Notes: generated by a model not told the origin, from the letters alone. A stretch of 34,456 nucleotides of DNA from CAYYGL01 sp964471235 (GCA_964471235.1 CAYYGL010000027.1:1-34456); one strand, 5' to 3'; numbered from the stretch's first letter, positions 18,615-28,047 are shown. Made by a program: numbers and translations.

Positions 18615-19424
18615 CTATACCTGTTCCCCCCAGCTTAACAAATCGGAAAGTCGTTTTTTTTCTACCTTGGGTGTGAAAGCTTCTTTGAGGCGTTTGATAA
18701 GCATCTCTTCCGTAAGCCCCCGGGTTAAAATGCCCTCTTCTGCCAGTGCAATCATCCCGGTTTCTTCACTGACGACCAATACCAGGGCATCGGTTTGCTC
18801 GGAGAGTCCCAATGCCGCCCGGTGGCGCATTCCCAGGGTGGGATCAATTTTGGGATTCTGCGTAAGGGGTAATTGACACTTTGCTGCCAACAACACATCT
18901 CCTTGAATTATCACGGCACCATCGTGAAGCGGGGAACGGGGATTAAATATCGAAAGCAAAAGTAGTTTACTGACCCGGGCATTAATGGGAACACCGGTCT
19001 CCACCACACTCTTTAAACCGGTATCGCGTAACAGCACAATCAATGCTCCAAAATTTTTCCTGGCTAAATCGGAGGCTGCCCCCACCACTTCCTCAATAAA
19101 TTTTGCGGTTTCCACCTTTACGATCTTTTGAATCACCGGATTTTGACCGAGATAGAGCAGCAATCGTCGAAATTCCGGTTGAAAAATAATGACAAACGCT
19201 ATGACCCAGGCTTCTTTAATAACAGAAAAAATTCCCGATATCGCACTTAAATTCAAAAGTTCGGCAATTACCGAGAATATCAAAATCAATAACAATCCCA
19301 GCATCATCCGGGCAGCAACACTTCCCCGTATGAATTGGTAAATCTTGTAAAAGAGAAAAGCGACTAATAAGACATCGACAAAATCGATAAATGTAATGGT
19401 TAAAAAGCCAATGTTAAATCGCAT
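18615..19424 (-). CDS. cdaA: Diadenylate cyclase CdaA
   Basis: A 269-residue membrane-bound enzyme making cyclic di-AMP from two ATP. Three N-terminal hydrophobic segments (about 10-30, 37-57, 62-82) are followed by a DisA_N cyclase domain. Its active-site motifs are intact: DGA (168-170) and RHR (200-202). AGGTGA lies just before the ATG. It follows folP on the same strand at a distance of 278 bp; folP-cdaA linkage is common in bacteria. No cdaR (YbbR) or glmM gene follows within the window, the next gene being porU. Confidence 0.95.
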   Translation of the reverse strand: MRFNIGFLTITFIDFVDVLLVAFLFYKIYQFIRGSVAARMMLGLLLILIFSVIAELLNLSAISGIFSVIKEAWVIAFVIIFQPEFRRLLLYLGQNPVIQKIVKVETAKFIEEVVGAASDLARKNFGALIVLLRDTGLKSVVETGVPINARVSKLLLLSIFNPRSPLHDGAVIIQGDVLLAAKCQLPLTQNPKIDPTLGMRHRAALGLSEQTDALVLVVSEETGMIALAEEGILTRGLTEEMLIKRLKEAFTPKVEKKRLSDLLSWGEQV

Positions 19425-19702
19425 ACTTCACCTGAAACGTTTGGCTATTATCGGTTAGGCAATCTCTATCATTAGGTAGTTCTGAAAAAATCCCCTCGAA
19501 CAGGATTGGGAAGGAACGAGTAATGAGCCATGTCCTCCTCCATTCATCATTAACGGCGGGTTGCTCCTCTACCCCGCCATTTTGTATTGCGACTGCCAAC
19601 TCTTCTCCCATCCCCCGTCTACTCAATATCGCTGAGGGCTGAAAACCAACGGTTTGTTCTGCCAACTGCAATTCACCATACCCTTTGTACCCATCCACTG
19701 CT
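19425..19702. other. Gap between folP and cdaA, with a tiny candidate ORF
   Basis: This 278-bp stretch has no recognised gene. It contains a 19-codon minus-strand frame (19531-19472, MAHYSFLPNPVRG then DFFRTT) preceded by a strong GGAGGAGG ribosome-binding site. It could be a leader peptide or chance. A 94-codon frame starting at 19698 shows no family pattern and runs into cdaA, so I do not call it. Confidence 0.35.
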
Positions 19703-20905
19703 CTACCGATTTTCTACCCCCTGCTGCTTCCGGGTTGCGATGCCCTGCCAGACTGCCAGGCTCTGTATGGCTTCCCTCACATCATGTACCCGGAAAATAT
19801 GAGCCCCGTTTAGAAAGCCATATAAATTTGCTGCAACCGTGCCACTGCCCCGTTCCTCCGGCGGTGCTTCGGTAATTTTGCCGATAAACGATTTGCGCGA
19901 CGCTCCCAATAATATGGGATATCCCAGCCCCCGGAGTTCTCCCAACCGCCGGATTAATTCGAAATTATCATTTAGCCGTTTTCCAAACCCAATACCGGGA
20001 TCGATGATCAGTTGCTCAACTCCCCGGGAGGTTGCATAATCGACCCGTTCGCTGAGGAATGTAAACACCTCTTCCATCAGATGGTGGTAATGGGGTTTCT
20101 GCTGCATGGTTTTGGGAACGCCCTGAATGTGCATTAAGACCACCGGCGCCTGGTATGCCGCCGCCACTTCCGCCATGTGCGGATCAAACTGCATGGCGCT
20201 GATGTCATTGATAATATGAGCGCCCTCTGCCAGCGCCCGCCGGGCAACCTCGCTCTTCACGGTATCCACTGAAATGATACACTCTTTTAGACGACTTAAT
20301 TTTTTTAACACCGGGGAAATCCGCTCCCATTCTTCCGTTTCGGAGACCGGTGAAGCACCGGGGCGGGTGGACTCCCCGCCGATGTCAATGATTTCGGCAC
20401 CGGCTTCCATCATCTCCCGGGCATGGCGATAGGCGTTCTTAGCCCTTAAAAATTGTCCGCCATCGCTGAAGGAATCCGGTGTTACATTCAGGATTCCCAT
20501 GATTACCGGGCGGTGAACCCGCCATTTTCTACCGGGAAGATTGAAATCCCATTCTTCTTTAAAAAAACCATCCACACAATTGCGAATCTTTTTTACCAAA
20601 GCGGAAAATTGTTCGGGTAACACGGAATGGAGCATCTGAGGAATTTCTTCCAGTTGAGAATTGGGAAAATGAATGAGCAGACTGCCATTCCCTGCCTCTC
20701 CGGCAGCATAAACAGCTTCCAGCCCTCCCGTTTGTTGAATCACTTCTGTTATTTCCTGTAAGTCCTTTGTCGGATAGCTAATTAGTTTTAGCGCTACCCC
20801 CCGGCATAGCTGCCGTACCCGCTCCCTGTCGAGAGAGGTATCCCCCATCAACTGCAACTCCTGACGGGCATCTGCCGCCGTCATGCCATGTAAAATACGA
20901 ATCAT
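19703..20905 (-). CDS. folP: Dihydropteroate synthase (long form)
   Basis: About 400 residues; joins p-aminobenzoate to the pterin pyrophosphate in folate synthesis. The DHPS barrel occupies roughly residue 130 onward: MGILNVTPDSFSDGG, DIGGESTRPGA, IDPGIGFGKR and GASRKSFIG are all intact. An N-terminal domain of about 130 residues precedes it, so the protein is longer than the usual 270-280; similar long forms occur in other bacteria. The start is set at the ATG at 20905, which has AAGGA 5 nt upstream and clears the stop of the TPR gene. Earlier ATGs at 20911 and 20956 are possible, the last overlapping the TPR gene by 37 nt. Confidence 0.94.
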   Translation of the reverse strand: MIRILHGMTAADARQELQLMGDTSLDRERVRQLCRGVALKLISYPTKDLQEITEVIQQTGGLEAVYAAGEAGNGSLLIHFPNSQLEEIPQMLHSVLPEQFSALVKKIRNCVDGFFKEEWDFNLPGRKWRVHRPVIMGILNVTPDSFSDGGQFLRAKNAYRHAREMMEAGAEIIDIGGESTRPGASPVSETEEWERISPVLKKLSRLKECIISVDTVKSEVARRALAEGAHIINDISAMQFDPHMAEVAAAYQAPVVLMHIQGVPKTMQQKPHYHHLMEEVFTFLSERVDYATSRGVEQLIIDPGIGFGKRLNDNFELIRRLGELRGLGYPILLGASRKSFIGKITEAPPEERGSGTVAANLYGFLNGAHIFRVHDVREAIQSLAVWQGIATRKQQGVENR

Positions 20906-20919
20906 ATCCATCCTTGACT

Positions 20920-22542
20920 TTAATGGGGAATGGGAATTTTTAAGGCTTCCAGACACTCCCGGATACCTTTCATCGCCTGAATTGCGTAATAGTCATCTTC
21001 CCCCTGTTTATGCGCAACCCGGTAACGGAATTCCTTCAGTGCTTTTTGATAGTCTCCCCTGCCCTGGTAAATCACTCCCAAATATAAATGGGCATCCAGG
21101 TAATCTCCCCATGAAATCGCATTTCGGAAATAGCGTTCGGCTTGTGCCATATCTTTTAAACGGTACGCCGTTACTCCCAGGTTATATTGAACCAAAGCCG
21201 AGTGCGGCTCTAAGGAATCTGCTTTTAAGAAGGCCTTGAACGCCGCCCGGTAGTCGAACACCGCCAATTGATATTTCCCCCAGAGCAGCCACCCCTCAGG
21301 AGAGCCCGGACTCAGTGTCAGGAAACGGGAGAGTACGTCCCGGGCACGAATCCGGGCAGTTTCACTTACCGGCACAGAGGTCAGTAATATTTCCACATAT
21401 CGCTGTAGGACATTTACCTGAACCGGGCATATTTGCAAAATTTTCGATAACAGGTGTTCCTCATCCCGGAATTTCAGATCGCGGTAGCGGTCGGGATTGA
21501 GCAGGGAAATATTTTCCAGCACGAAAACATCAAAAGGGTTTTCCCCGTACGCAATTTTTAAAAAGGGTTCGGCATCTCCGAAATATTCATTCAGCATAAA
21601 GCTTTCCGCAATCATATTCATCAACTGTTCATCAATTGCCCCATCGGTCATCTGTTCTTTAGCCAGCGGGATTAAGAAGCGACGGGCTTCGGTTAACATC
21701 ACCTGCCAGGGTGTTTTCTCGGGAGGCGGCGGTGGGGGGCTATGATCTTTTTCTTTCAACTGTTCTGCCAGGCGATTCTGGTTGTAAAAATACCATTTCC
21801 CGATTTCCCGATTTTGAGGATATTTCGCCAATAACTGATGGCACCATTCCCCGCTTTTTTCATACTTCCCGCGGTAAAAGGCTTCTTTCGCCACTACAAA
21901 CATGCTGTCGGGAAGATCCGTTTCCGGAACCGGTTTTCGTACGGGGAAAAATTGTGCCAGATGTTTCCGTACTTCCGGTAAAATTTTATCAGGCTTTTCT
22001 TTCCCGAAAGTCCATTCGTGTTCATATTCGGTTAGATGAGATTGGGGACGGGTGATTTTCAGGTGAAACACATACCGTCCTTCTTTGCGCTTTATCTCCC
22101 CGTTAATTAATTCATCAATTGGCAACAGACGAACGAGTTTTTCACACCCGGCGTCGGTTCCATCGGCACAATCCACCTTTGCCCATATATTCCAGTGCTG
22201 CCAGTACAGGTAATTGGTAGCGCTGCGATAGGGTTTCAACGTTTTGGATATTTCGTCCCGAAAATAATATGCCAGCCACCGGTCGGCTGGATTTTGGGTA
22301 AAGATTCGGGTAGAATAGCGATGGAGCACTGTCTCCGGCGGTTCGTCCAGCCACAGGAGCACATATCCCACGGTAATCCCCAGCCATATCAGAGCAAACC
22401 AGAGACGAAACCGCCGGGGAGTAAACAAATCATTTCTCCGGGAGATGGAGAACAACACGCCGAAGATGATGATGATAAGAAACAGGTATAACGCAAACCC
22501 ACCGGGCACATTCCCGGAAAGAAACGTGTAGAAATCCCTCAT
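20920..22542 (-). CDS. Membrane-anchored TPR protein
   Basis: 540 residues of unknown function. Two N-terminal hydrophobic helices (about 15-35 and 46-64) are followed by a soluble region. A proline-rich linker (SPPPPPPEKTP) lies near the middle, and at least three tetratricopeptide repeats lie at the C-terminus (from WLLWGKYQLAVFDYRAAFKA onward). TPRs bind partner proteins. The start at 22542 lies 32 nt after the folE stop with a GGGGAAA-like site; the frame is open further upstream (to 22692) but that part overlaps folE. Wedged between folE and folP, it is probably co-transcribed with them, though a folate role is not indicated. Confidence 0.8.
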   Translation of the reverse strand: MRDFYTFLSGNVPGGFALYLFLIIIIFGVLFSISRRNDLFTPRRFRLWFALIWLGITVGYVLLWLDEPPETVLHRYSTRIFTQNPADRWLAYYFRDEISKTLKPYRSATNYLYWQHWNIWAKVDCADGTDAGCEKLVRLLPIDELINGEIKRKEGRYVFHLKITRPQSHLTEYEHEWTFGKEKPDKILPEVRKHLAQFFPVRKPVPETDLPDSMFVVAKEAFYRGKYEKSGEWCHQLLAKYPQNREIGKWYFYNQNRLAEQLKEKDHSPPPPPPEKTPWQVMLTEARRFLIPLAKEQMTDGAIDEQLMNMIAESFMLNEYFGDAEPFLKIAYGENPFDVFVLENISLLNPDRYRDLKFRDEEHLLSKILQICPVQVNVLQRYVEILLTSVPVSETARIRARDVLSRFLTLSPGSPEGWLLWGKYQLAVFDYRAAFKAFLKADSLEPHSALVQYNLGVTAYRLKDMAQAERYFRNAISWGDYLDAHLYLGVIYQGRGDYQKALKEFRYRVAHKQGEDDYYAIQAMKGIRECLEALKIPIPH

Positions 22543-22573
22543 TGAATTGTCTTTCCCCGCAAGTGGAACGAAC

Positions 22574-23104
22574 TCATAAGTAATTGGCGATTTCGGGGAG
22601 TTTCCCCCGCACGATGCTGGTAACGGTTTTGATGTCTCGTTTATGTTCCCCGCGCATGGCGGCACATAATTGGAGTGCTTCCACAGTGACACTAACCCCC
22701 GCCGGCTGCAGCCGCTTCATAATGGCATCCGCCACCTGCTCGGTTAAGCGTTCCTGCACCTGAAGCCGCCGGGAATAGGTATCCACTATCCGGGCAAAGG
22801 TGGAGAATCCGGCAATCCGGTTCCCTGCCGGGGCATAGACAATCTTCATGGTACCAAAAAACGGCAGGAGATGGTGCTCACACATGGAATGAAATCCCAG
22901 GTCTTTGATGACGATAACGCCATGATTGCTTACCGGTTCTTTAAATGCTTCCACCTCATCATCTTCCTGCCCGATGCCGGAAAAAATTTCCTGGCACATG
23001 GCAGCAAACCGCCGGGGTGTTTTCCGAAGCCCCTCCCGCTGGAGGTCTTCACCGATTCCTTCCAGAATGAACCGAACCCCCTGTTCAATTTTTTTGATGT
23101 CCAT
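22574..23104 (-). CDS. folE: GTP cyclohydrolase I
   Basis: 176 residues; converts GTP to 7,8-dihydroneopterin triphosphate, the first step of folate synthesis. The zinc ligands are present: Cys75 and His78 in MCEHH and Cys147 in CAAMRG. The family motifs GLRKTPRRFA and AGFSTFARIVD are also present. The start has AGGAGG 8 nt upstream. First gene of a folE-TPR-folP cluster; a strong terminator separates it from ftsH upstream. Confidence 0.96.
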   Translation of the reverse strand: MDIKKIEQGVRFILEGIGEDLQREGLRKTPRRFAAMCQEIFSGIGQEDDEVEAFKEPVSNHGVIVIKDLGFHSMCEHHLLPFFGTMKIVYAPAGNRIAGFSTFARIVDTYSRRLQVQERLTEQVADAIMKRLQPAGVSVTVEALQLCAAMRGEHKRDIKTVTSIVRGKLPEIANYL

Positions 23105-23282
23105 GCGGTAAGCCTCCTGATTATATCAAATCAAACTCATTTTTCGCGTTTCCTCCTCTTGCAATCTAAGGAGTTTCCCTTCACCATGGCAACTCCGCCA
23201 GTCGAACGACCGAAAATTTTTGCAAGGCACTCCACACGGGAAAATCAGCCGGTGAAGGCAATCGAATTATTTCTAACAATAC

Positions 23283-23316
23283 GAAAAATGGCACGTCATA
23301 TTTTTTGACGTGCCAT
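23283..23316 (-). terminator. Intrinsic terminator of ftsH
   Basis: A perfect 11-bp stem, ATGGCACGTCA (23288-23298) with TGACGTGCCAT (23306-23316), and a 7-nt loop. On the minus strand it is followed by T5. It lies about 60 nt past the ftsH stop. Confidence 0.9.
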
Positions 23317-23376
23317 GTTCACAAGGAATTTCATCAGAGGACATTCCAATACTTGACAGGGATAATGTACATTCCG

Positions 23377-25491
23377 TTATTCTTTTTCCGGTTCAGTGGA
23401 TCCCGGATTTTTCTTCTCCGGCGCCGTTTTTTTTACCGCCGGTTCTACCGGGGGCACCGTTTCCGCTTTGGGCTTTCTCGGTTTTCGGGGCTTTTTCCCA
23501 TCGGATTTTCCATTGCCGGCCGGCACAGTCTTGGATTTGAGCGTATGCTTCCGGGTGGACTTGGGAATGGGTTTTCCTTGTAAAATCAGGTCGATTTCGT
23601 TTCCATCCAAAATTTCCCGTTCCAACAAGGTCTGGGCAAGGGTATGCAGTTTCTCGATATTGCTGGAAAGCAGTTCTTCGGTTTTCCGTTCGGCTTCCGT
23701 GACAATCCGGCGTACCTCCTCGTCAATTTCCTCGGCGGTTCGTTCACTAAAATCCCGATGGGTGGCAATTTCCCTGCCCAGGAAGATTTCTTCATCTTTC
23801 CTGCCAAATGCCAGGGGACCCAATTTATCGCTCATTCCCCATTCGGTGACCATTTTGCGAGCCAGTTCCGTGGCACGTTCAATATCATTTCCGGCGCCGG
23901 TGGTGTAATGATTCAGCACCAGTTTTTCCGCTACCCTGCCCCCCATCAGTGAGCATAATTGAATTTCCAGATACTCCTTGGAATAGGTATGATTTTCGCC
24001 CATGGGAAGAAAATGAGTTACCCCAAGCGCCCGACCACGGGGAATGATGGTGACTTTATGTACCGGGTCTGATCCGGGCAACAGTTTGGCAACCAGGGCA
24101 TGACCGGCTTCATGATAAGCGGTACTCTTTTTCTCTTCTTCGCTGATGATCAGGCTCTTCCGCTCGATGCCCATCATGATTTTATCTTTCGCCAGTTCAA
24201 AATCTTCCATGGTGACCTTATCCCGATTCACCCGGGCAGCGTATAATGCGGCTTCATTCACCAGGTTTGCCAGATCCGCTCCGGCAAGACCGGGCGTTCC
24301 TTTGGCAATTACTTCCAGGTTCACATCATCCGCGAGGGGAATGCGTTTGGTATGCACTTTCAGGATGCCTTCCCGGCCGCGCACATCGGGGCGGTCAACC
24401 ACAATTTGCCGGTCAAAACGACCCGGGCGCAGCAATGCCGTGTCTAACACATCGGGGCGATTGGTAGCGGCAATGATAATTACCCCTTCCGCAGTGTCGA
24501 AACCATCCATTTCCACCAGCAGGGCATTCAGGGTTTGTTCCCGTTCATCATGGCCGCCGCCCAGACCGGCGCCGCGCTGGCGACCAACGGCGTCAATTTC
24601 ATCAATAAAGATGATGCAGGGGGCATGCTTTCTGCCCTGCTCGAATAAATCGCGCACCCGGCTGGCACCCACCCCAACAAACATTTCCACAAAATCGGCT
24701 CCGCTCATCGAGAAAAAGGGCACACCCGCTTCCCCGGCAACAGCGCGCGCCAGCAAGGTCTTACCGGTTCCCGGAGGACCTAACAACAAAGCCCCTTTGG
24801 GAATTTTCCCCCCCAACTTACTAAACTTGGAGGGGTTTTGTAAAAATTCGATGATTTCCCGCAATTCTTCTTTCGCTTCATCACAACCGGCAACATCATC
24901 AAACGTCACCCGGGTAGCATCTTCCATTAACATGCGGGCGCGGCTTTTTCCGAAAGAAAAAATATTTCTACCACCGCCACCGCCCTGCATGCGCCGGAAA
25001 AAGAACAGCCAGAATCCAATTAACAACAACCAGGGTAGCAATCCCCCCAGCACATCCAGCCAATCGGTGGAAAGCTCCGAATAGGTTATATCAATCCCTT
25101 TCTCCCGCCAGGTCTCATCCATCTTTTCATTCAAAAACGGCAGGGTGGTTTTAAATTCGGTAAACGTGCGGGTTTTGCCGTTGGATAACAATTCCGTTTC
25201 CGGAGATTTTAAAACGCCATGAAATTCATTGGCGGGATCACCCACAATCACCTTGCCTTCCAGAATCTTTCCTTCATCCAGAAATTTTAGATACTGGGTG
25301 TAAGGAACTTCTTTGACATTTTTTCCGCCAATGGGAAATAAGGTTGCCAGGGATGCGATTACAAAAAATAAAATCACCCAAAAAATAATGGAACGAGATC
25401 CCTTCTTCCATTGAAAATCATCTTTGTTGTTCCGGTTGGGATCATCGGGAGGACGATTCCCCTTAAAAAAATTATTTGGTTTTTCACTCAT
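23377..25491 (-). CDS. ftsH: ATP-dependent zinc metalloprotease FtsH
   Basis: 704 residues; a hexameric inner-membrane protease that extracts and degrades membrane and regulatory proteins. Layout: transmembrane helix about 34-53, FtsH extracytoplasmic domain, second helix about 148-165, and an AAA+ module. The module has Walker A GPPGTGKT (238-245), Walker B IIFIDEID (293-300) and the second region of homology near NRPDVLD. The M41 protease domain has zinc motif HEAGH (460-464). The last 60-65 residues are a Lys/Pro/Glu-rich, probably disordered tail (KKPRKPRKPK), longer than usual. It lies downstream of hpt on the same strand at 180 nt, a common bacterial arrangement. Confidence 0.97.
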   Translation of the reverse strand: MSEKPNNFFKGNRPPDDPNRNNKDDFQWKKGSRSIIFWVILFFVIASLATLFPIGGKNVKEVPYTQYLKFLDEGKILEGKVIVGDPANEFHGVLKSPETELLSNGKTRTFTEFKTTLPFLNEKMDETWREKGIDITYSELSTDWLDVLGGLLPWLLLIGFWLFFFRRMQGGGGGRNIFSFGKSRARMLMEDATRVTFDDVAGCDEAKEELREIIEFLQNPSKFSKLGGKIPKGALLLGPPGTGKTLLARAVAGEAGVPFFSMSGADFVEMFVGVGASRVRDLFEQGRKHAPCIIFIDEIDAVGRQRGAGLGGGHDEREQTLNALLVEMDGFDTAEGVIIIAATNRPDVLDTALLRPGRFDRQIVVDRPDVRGREGILKVHTKRIPLADDVNLEVIAKGTPGLAGADLANLVNEAALYAARVNRDKVTMEDFELAKDKIMMGIERKSLIISEEEKKSTAYHEAGHALVAKLLPGSDPVHKVTIIPRGRALGVTHFLPMGENHTYSKEYLEIQLCSLMGGRVAEKLVLNHYTTGAGNDIERATELARKMVTEWGMSDKLGPLAFGRKDEEIFLGREIATHRDFSERTAEEIDEEVRRIVTEAERKTEELLSSNIEKLHTLAQTLLEREILDGNEIDLILQGKPIPKSTRKHTLKSKTVPAGNGKSDGKKPRKPRKPKAETVPPVEPAVKKTAPEKKNPGSTEPEKE

Positions 25492-25671
25492 AACATTTAA
25501 CCACCAGCTTTATATGGATTTTAACGTAACATCTATCAAAGTTAAAGAATACTCAGGTATTTTCACTTCCGCTTTTCCGTACCGGTACGTTATTAGATGG
25601 ATAACCGGCACCAGGGTAAAGCGGGAAAATTTATTATTTGAATCACGATGTTACAACTCAACGAATTTAAT

Positions 25672-26220
25672 CTATTCTACTAATTGATAAATAGCGTTTA
25701 CATTACGTTTTTGTTGCTTATAATCTAATCCGTAGCCAATAACGAATTTATCTTCAATCTCAAAACCCACGTAATCAATCGACAAATCCACCTTTGCCGT
25801 ACCCCGCTTAACCAATAGTGATACAAATTTTAAGGAAGCGGGTTTCATATTTAAGATCCGCCGTTTCAGATATTGAACGGAAAGCCCGGAATCCACAATA
25901 TCTTCCACCACCACAATATCCCGCCCATGTAAGTCGGCGCTAAAATCTTTTATCATGGTAATTTCACCGGAAGAAACCCGGGCATTCCCATAGCTGGAGA
26001 TTTTGATGAAATCGATCTCACAATCGATGCTCATATAGCGAATTAAATCCGCCAGAAATATAACCGCTCCGTTTAACACACCCACCATGATGGGCACCCT
26101 GCCTTCGTAATCCCGGCTAATTTCTTCTGCCAACTCCTCAATCCGGCGGTGCAAATCCTCTGCAGAGATTAATATCTGAAATTGTAAATCGTCGACTTTC
26201 AATATTTTCGGCGTTTTCAT
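25672..26220 (-). CDS. hpt: Hypoxanthine phosphoribosyltransferase
   Basis: 182 residues; salvages hypoxanthine (and often guanine) to nucleotide using PRPP. The PRPP-binding motif VVVEDIVDSG ends at residue 112, with the preceding family residues MVGVLNGAVIFLADL. Its ATG overlaps the tilS TGA by 3 nt (ATGA), so the two are translationally coupled; tilS-hpt pairs are common. Confidence 0.95.
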   Translation of the reverse strand: MKTPKILKVDDLQFQILISAEDLHRRIEELAEEISRDYEGRVPIMVGVLNGAVIFLADLIRYMSIDCEIDFIKISSYGNARVSSGEITMIKDFSADLHGRDIVVVEDIVDSGLSVQYLKRRILNMKPASLKFVSLLVKRGTAKVDLSIDYVGFEIEDKFVIGYGLDYKQQKRNVNAIYQLVE

Positions 26221-27614
26221 TCTTTGCTAACTTTCACCTTTATTGCTTTTTGTGTATGTTCCGTAATTTTATATTTTTCACTGATTCTGGCACCGATTAC
26301 ATATACGATCTCACCCCTACTTTCCAGAACTAACATTTGCCGTTTCGGTAACAGAAGTTTTTTTTCATCGGTTAAGAAGTCACTGACTTTTTTAGGGGTT
26401 GTCATTCCCAGCGGTTGAAATTTATCGCCCGCTTTCCAGTTTCGCAATCTTAATGGAAATGTGAGATTTTGTGCATCCAGGAATTCAATACCCGTTTCTT
26501 TGCCAGGAGAGACTTCCGCCGCTTCAACCGCTGATACTTCGATGAGCAAATTCAAAGGATCGATGCGCCGGACGGAATTAATCGGAATTTCCTCATCAAC
26601 CGGAATTGGCGATGTTTCCGATGGGGATTTTACAAACCAAACTCGTTCTCCCTCCCAATAGGCGCCAATATGACCATAAAGTTGAAAATGACTCCCCTGT
26701 TCAGATTGGTTTAACCATTTCGTAAAATCAACAAATTTTTGATACGTAAGCTTTCTTTCCTGACCGGTTAACCGGAGAAGAATCTCCTCAATCAGTTTAA
26801 TTTTAAATAAAGAAAAATACCGGTTATAGATAGCTATATCAAGCCCAATTTTATTTTCGTTTGCCGGAATAAGGGCAATAGCGGAAATTGCCGGAAATTC
26901 CTCTTCCAGGGTGGCTAACCACTCCTGTAGAATGATGCCGGTTCTTAAAAACGGTTGCAAATTGCGAAGCTGAAATTCTTTCTCCAAAAAGGGCATTAAT
27001 TGATGGCGAATTTTGTTTCGCACAAATTTAACATCCCGATTGGTGGGATCTTCCCGAAAACGAATCTGATGCTTTTGAGCATACTGCTGAATTTCCGGTC
27101 GTTCTGCAAACAGGAGGGGGCGAATGATGTTCCCCCGGCGGAGGCGAATGCCCGCCAATCCCTCTAAACCGGCGCCGGAGATGAGGTGCATCCACACGGT
27201 CTCTGCCTGGTCATTCAAGGTGTGGGCCGTGGCAACCCGGTCAAATTGATGCGTTTCGAGACATCTCTTAAAGAATTGTTCTCGAAGCATCCGGGCGGCT
27301 TCTTCAATAGAATAATGATGCTCCCGGGCAAACGTTTTCACATCTCCCCGGTCGCTAAAAAACGGGATGCCCATTTTCTTCGCTGTCTTTCTTACAAATT
27401 GTTCATCCGCATCCGACTGTTTGCCGCGCAGTTGGTGGTTAAAATGAACCACAGCCAGTTCTATTTGAAAATATTTTCGCCAGGTACTGAGCAGATGGAG
27501 TAGCACCATGGAATCCATCCCGCCGCTTACTGCCGCCAGAATGCGCTGCCTTTTTTCGATGAGTTGGTGAAAGTTAACAAATTCCAGAAAACGATATTTG
27601 AGTGAGTGACTCAT
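26217..27614 (-). CDS. tilS: tRNA(Ile)-lysidine synthase
   Basis: 465 residues; attaches lysine to C34 of tRNA-Ile(CAU) so that it reads AUA instead of AUG. The N-type ATP pyrophosphatase P-loop SGGMDS is at 30-35, followed by the TilS substrate-binding and C-terminal domains, the last with WKAGDKFQPLGM. It starts 25 nt after the 3' end of a CAT-anticodon tRNA on the same strand and overlaps hpt by 4 nt. Confidence 0.95.
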   Translation of the reverse strand: MSHSLKYRFLEFVNFHQLIEKRQRILAAVSGGMDSMVLLHLLSTWRKYFQIELAVVHFNHQLRGKQSDADEQFVRKTAKKMGIPFFSDRGDVKTFAREHHYSIEEAARMLREQFFKRCLETHQFDRVATAHTLNDQAETVWMHLISGAGLEGLAGIRLRRGNIIRPLLFAERPEIQQYAQKHQIRFREDPTNRDVKFVRNKIRHQLMPFLEKEFQLRNLQPFLRTGIILQEWLATLEEEFPAISAIALIPANENKIGLDIAIYNRYFSLFKIKLIEEILLRLTGQERKLTYQKFVDFTKWLNQSEQGSHFQLYGHIGAYWEGERVWFVKSPSETSPIPVDEEIPINSVRRIDPLNLLIEVSAVEAAEVSPGKETGIEFLDAQNLTFPLRLRNWKAGDKFQPLGMTTPKKVSDFLTDEKKLLLPKRQMLVLESRGEIVYVIGARISEKYKITEHTQKAIKVKVSKE

Positions 27615-27639
27615 CTTCAGCCGGTGGGAAAAAAGAAAG

Positions 27640-27713
27640 TGGCGGCACAGGGATTCGAACCCCGGACACGCGGATTATGATTCCGCTGCTCTGACCAACT
27701 GAGCTATGCCGCC
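27640..27713 (-). tRNA. tRNA-Met (anticodon CAT), probably elongator
   Basis: A full cloverleaf: acceptor GGCGGCA/TGCCGCC, D arm GCTC/GAGC, anticodon arm GCGGA-ATCATAA-TCCGC, T arm CGGGG-TTCGAAT-CCCTG, discriminator A; CCA is not encoded. The CAT anticodon fits elongator Met or the TilS substrate tRNA-Ile2. I favour Met from the overall sequence, but the adjoining tilS keeps Ile2 open. It has a paired 1-72, so it is not an initiator. Confidence 0.93.
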
Positions 27714-27720
27714 ATCAGGT

Positions 27721-27748
27721 AAAAAATGCTGACCGAAAAGGTCAGCAT
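27721..27748 (-). terminator. Intrinsic terminator between the two tRNA genes
   Basis: ATGCTGACC (27726-27734) pairs perfectly with GGTCAGCAT (27740-27748) around a 5-nt loop. On the minus strand the stem is followed by T5-T6. It lies 12 nt past the 3' end of tRNA-fMet and just before the second tRNA. Confidence 0.85.
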
Positions 27749-27759
27749 CAATTATTTTG

Positions 27760-27833
<74 letters not shown>

Positions 27834-27850
27834 ATCATTAAAAGCATATA

Positions 27851-27879
27851 AATATACAATCCGATCATTCTTTTGTCAA
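27851..27879 (-). promoter_or_regulatory. Promoter of tRNA-fMet
   Basis: On the minus strand a perfect TTGACA (27879-27874), exactly 17 nt, then TATATT (27856-27851). The start site would fall about 10 nt before the tRNA 5' end. Confidence 0.85.
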
Positions 27880-27967
27880 CGATATTTTTTTGAATTTTAC
27901 CGACTCTTCTTAATTCCCTGCTTTACTTTACCAATTTCTTTTGGAGATGTTCCCGTTTAGAGAACTC

Positions 27968-28004
27968 GGCAATCATTGCCATCCGGTGTTGTTTTGTGTA
28001 TATT
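27968..28004 (+). promoter_or_regulatory. Promoter of the TIR-KAP gene with overlapping palindrome
   Basis: TTGCCA (27976-27981), 17 nt, TATATT (27999-28004), about 43 nt before the chosen ATG. A perfect palindrome, GGCAAT-C-ATTGCC (27968-27980), covers most of the -35 box. It is placed as a repressor operator would be. The regulator is unknown. Confidence 0.6.
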
Positions 28005-28047
28005 GGGGCGCATCACCTATTGTCATCATGTTACAGGAGAACATCCC

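Noticed and set aside
19414..19698. A 94-codon minus-strand frame between folP and cdaA
   Set aside because: No family pattern, weak ribosome-binding site and overlap with the start of cdaA.
24146..25084. A 312-codon plus-strand open frame opposite ftsH
   Set aside because: It lies entirely antisense to the conserved AAA+ region of ftsH, has low-complexity Ser/Arg/Pro composition and no ribosome-binding site; a shadow of codon bias.
27976..28047. Upstream in-frame ATG for the TIR-KAP protein
   Set aside because: It coincides with the -35 box of a well-formed promoter and has no ribosome-binding site, whereas the ATG at 28048 has AGGAG at 8 nt.
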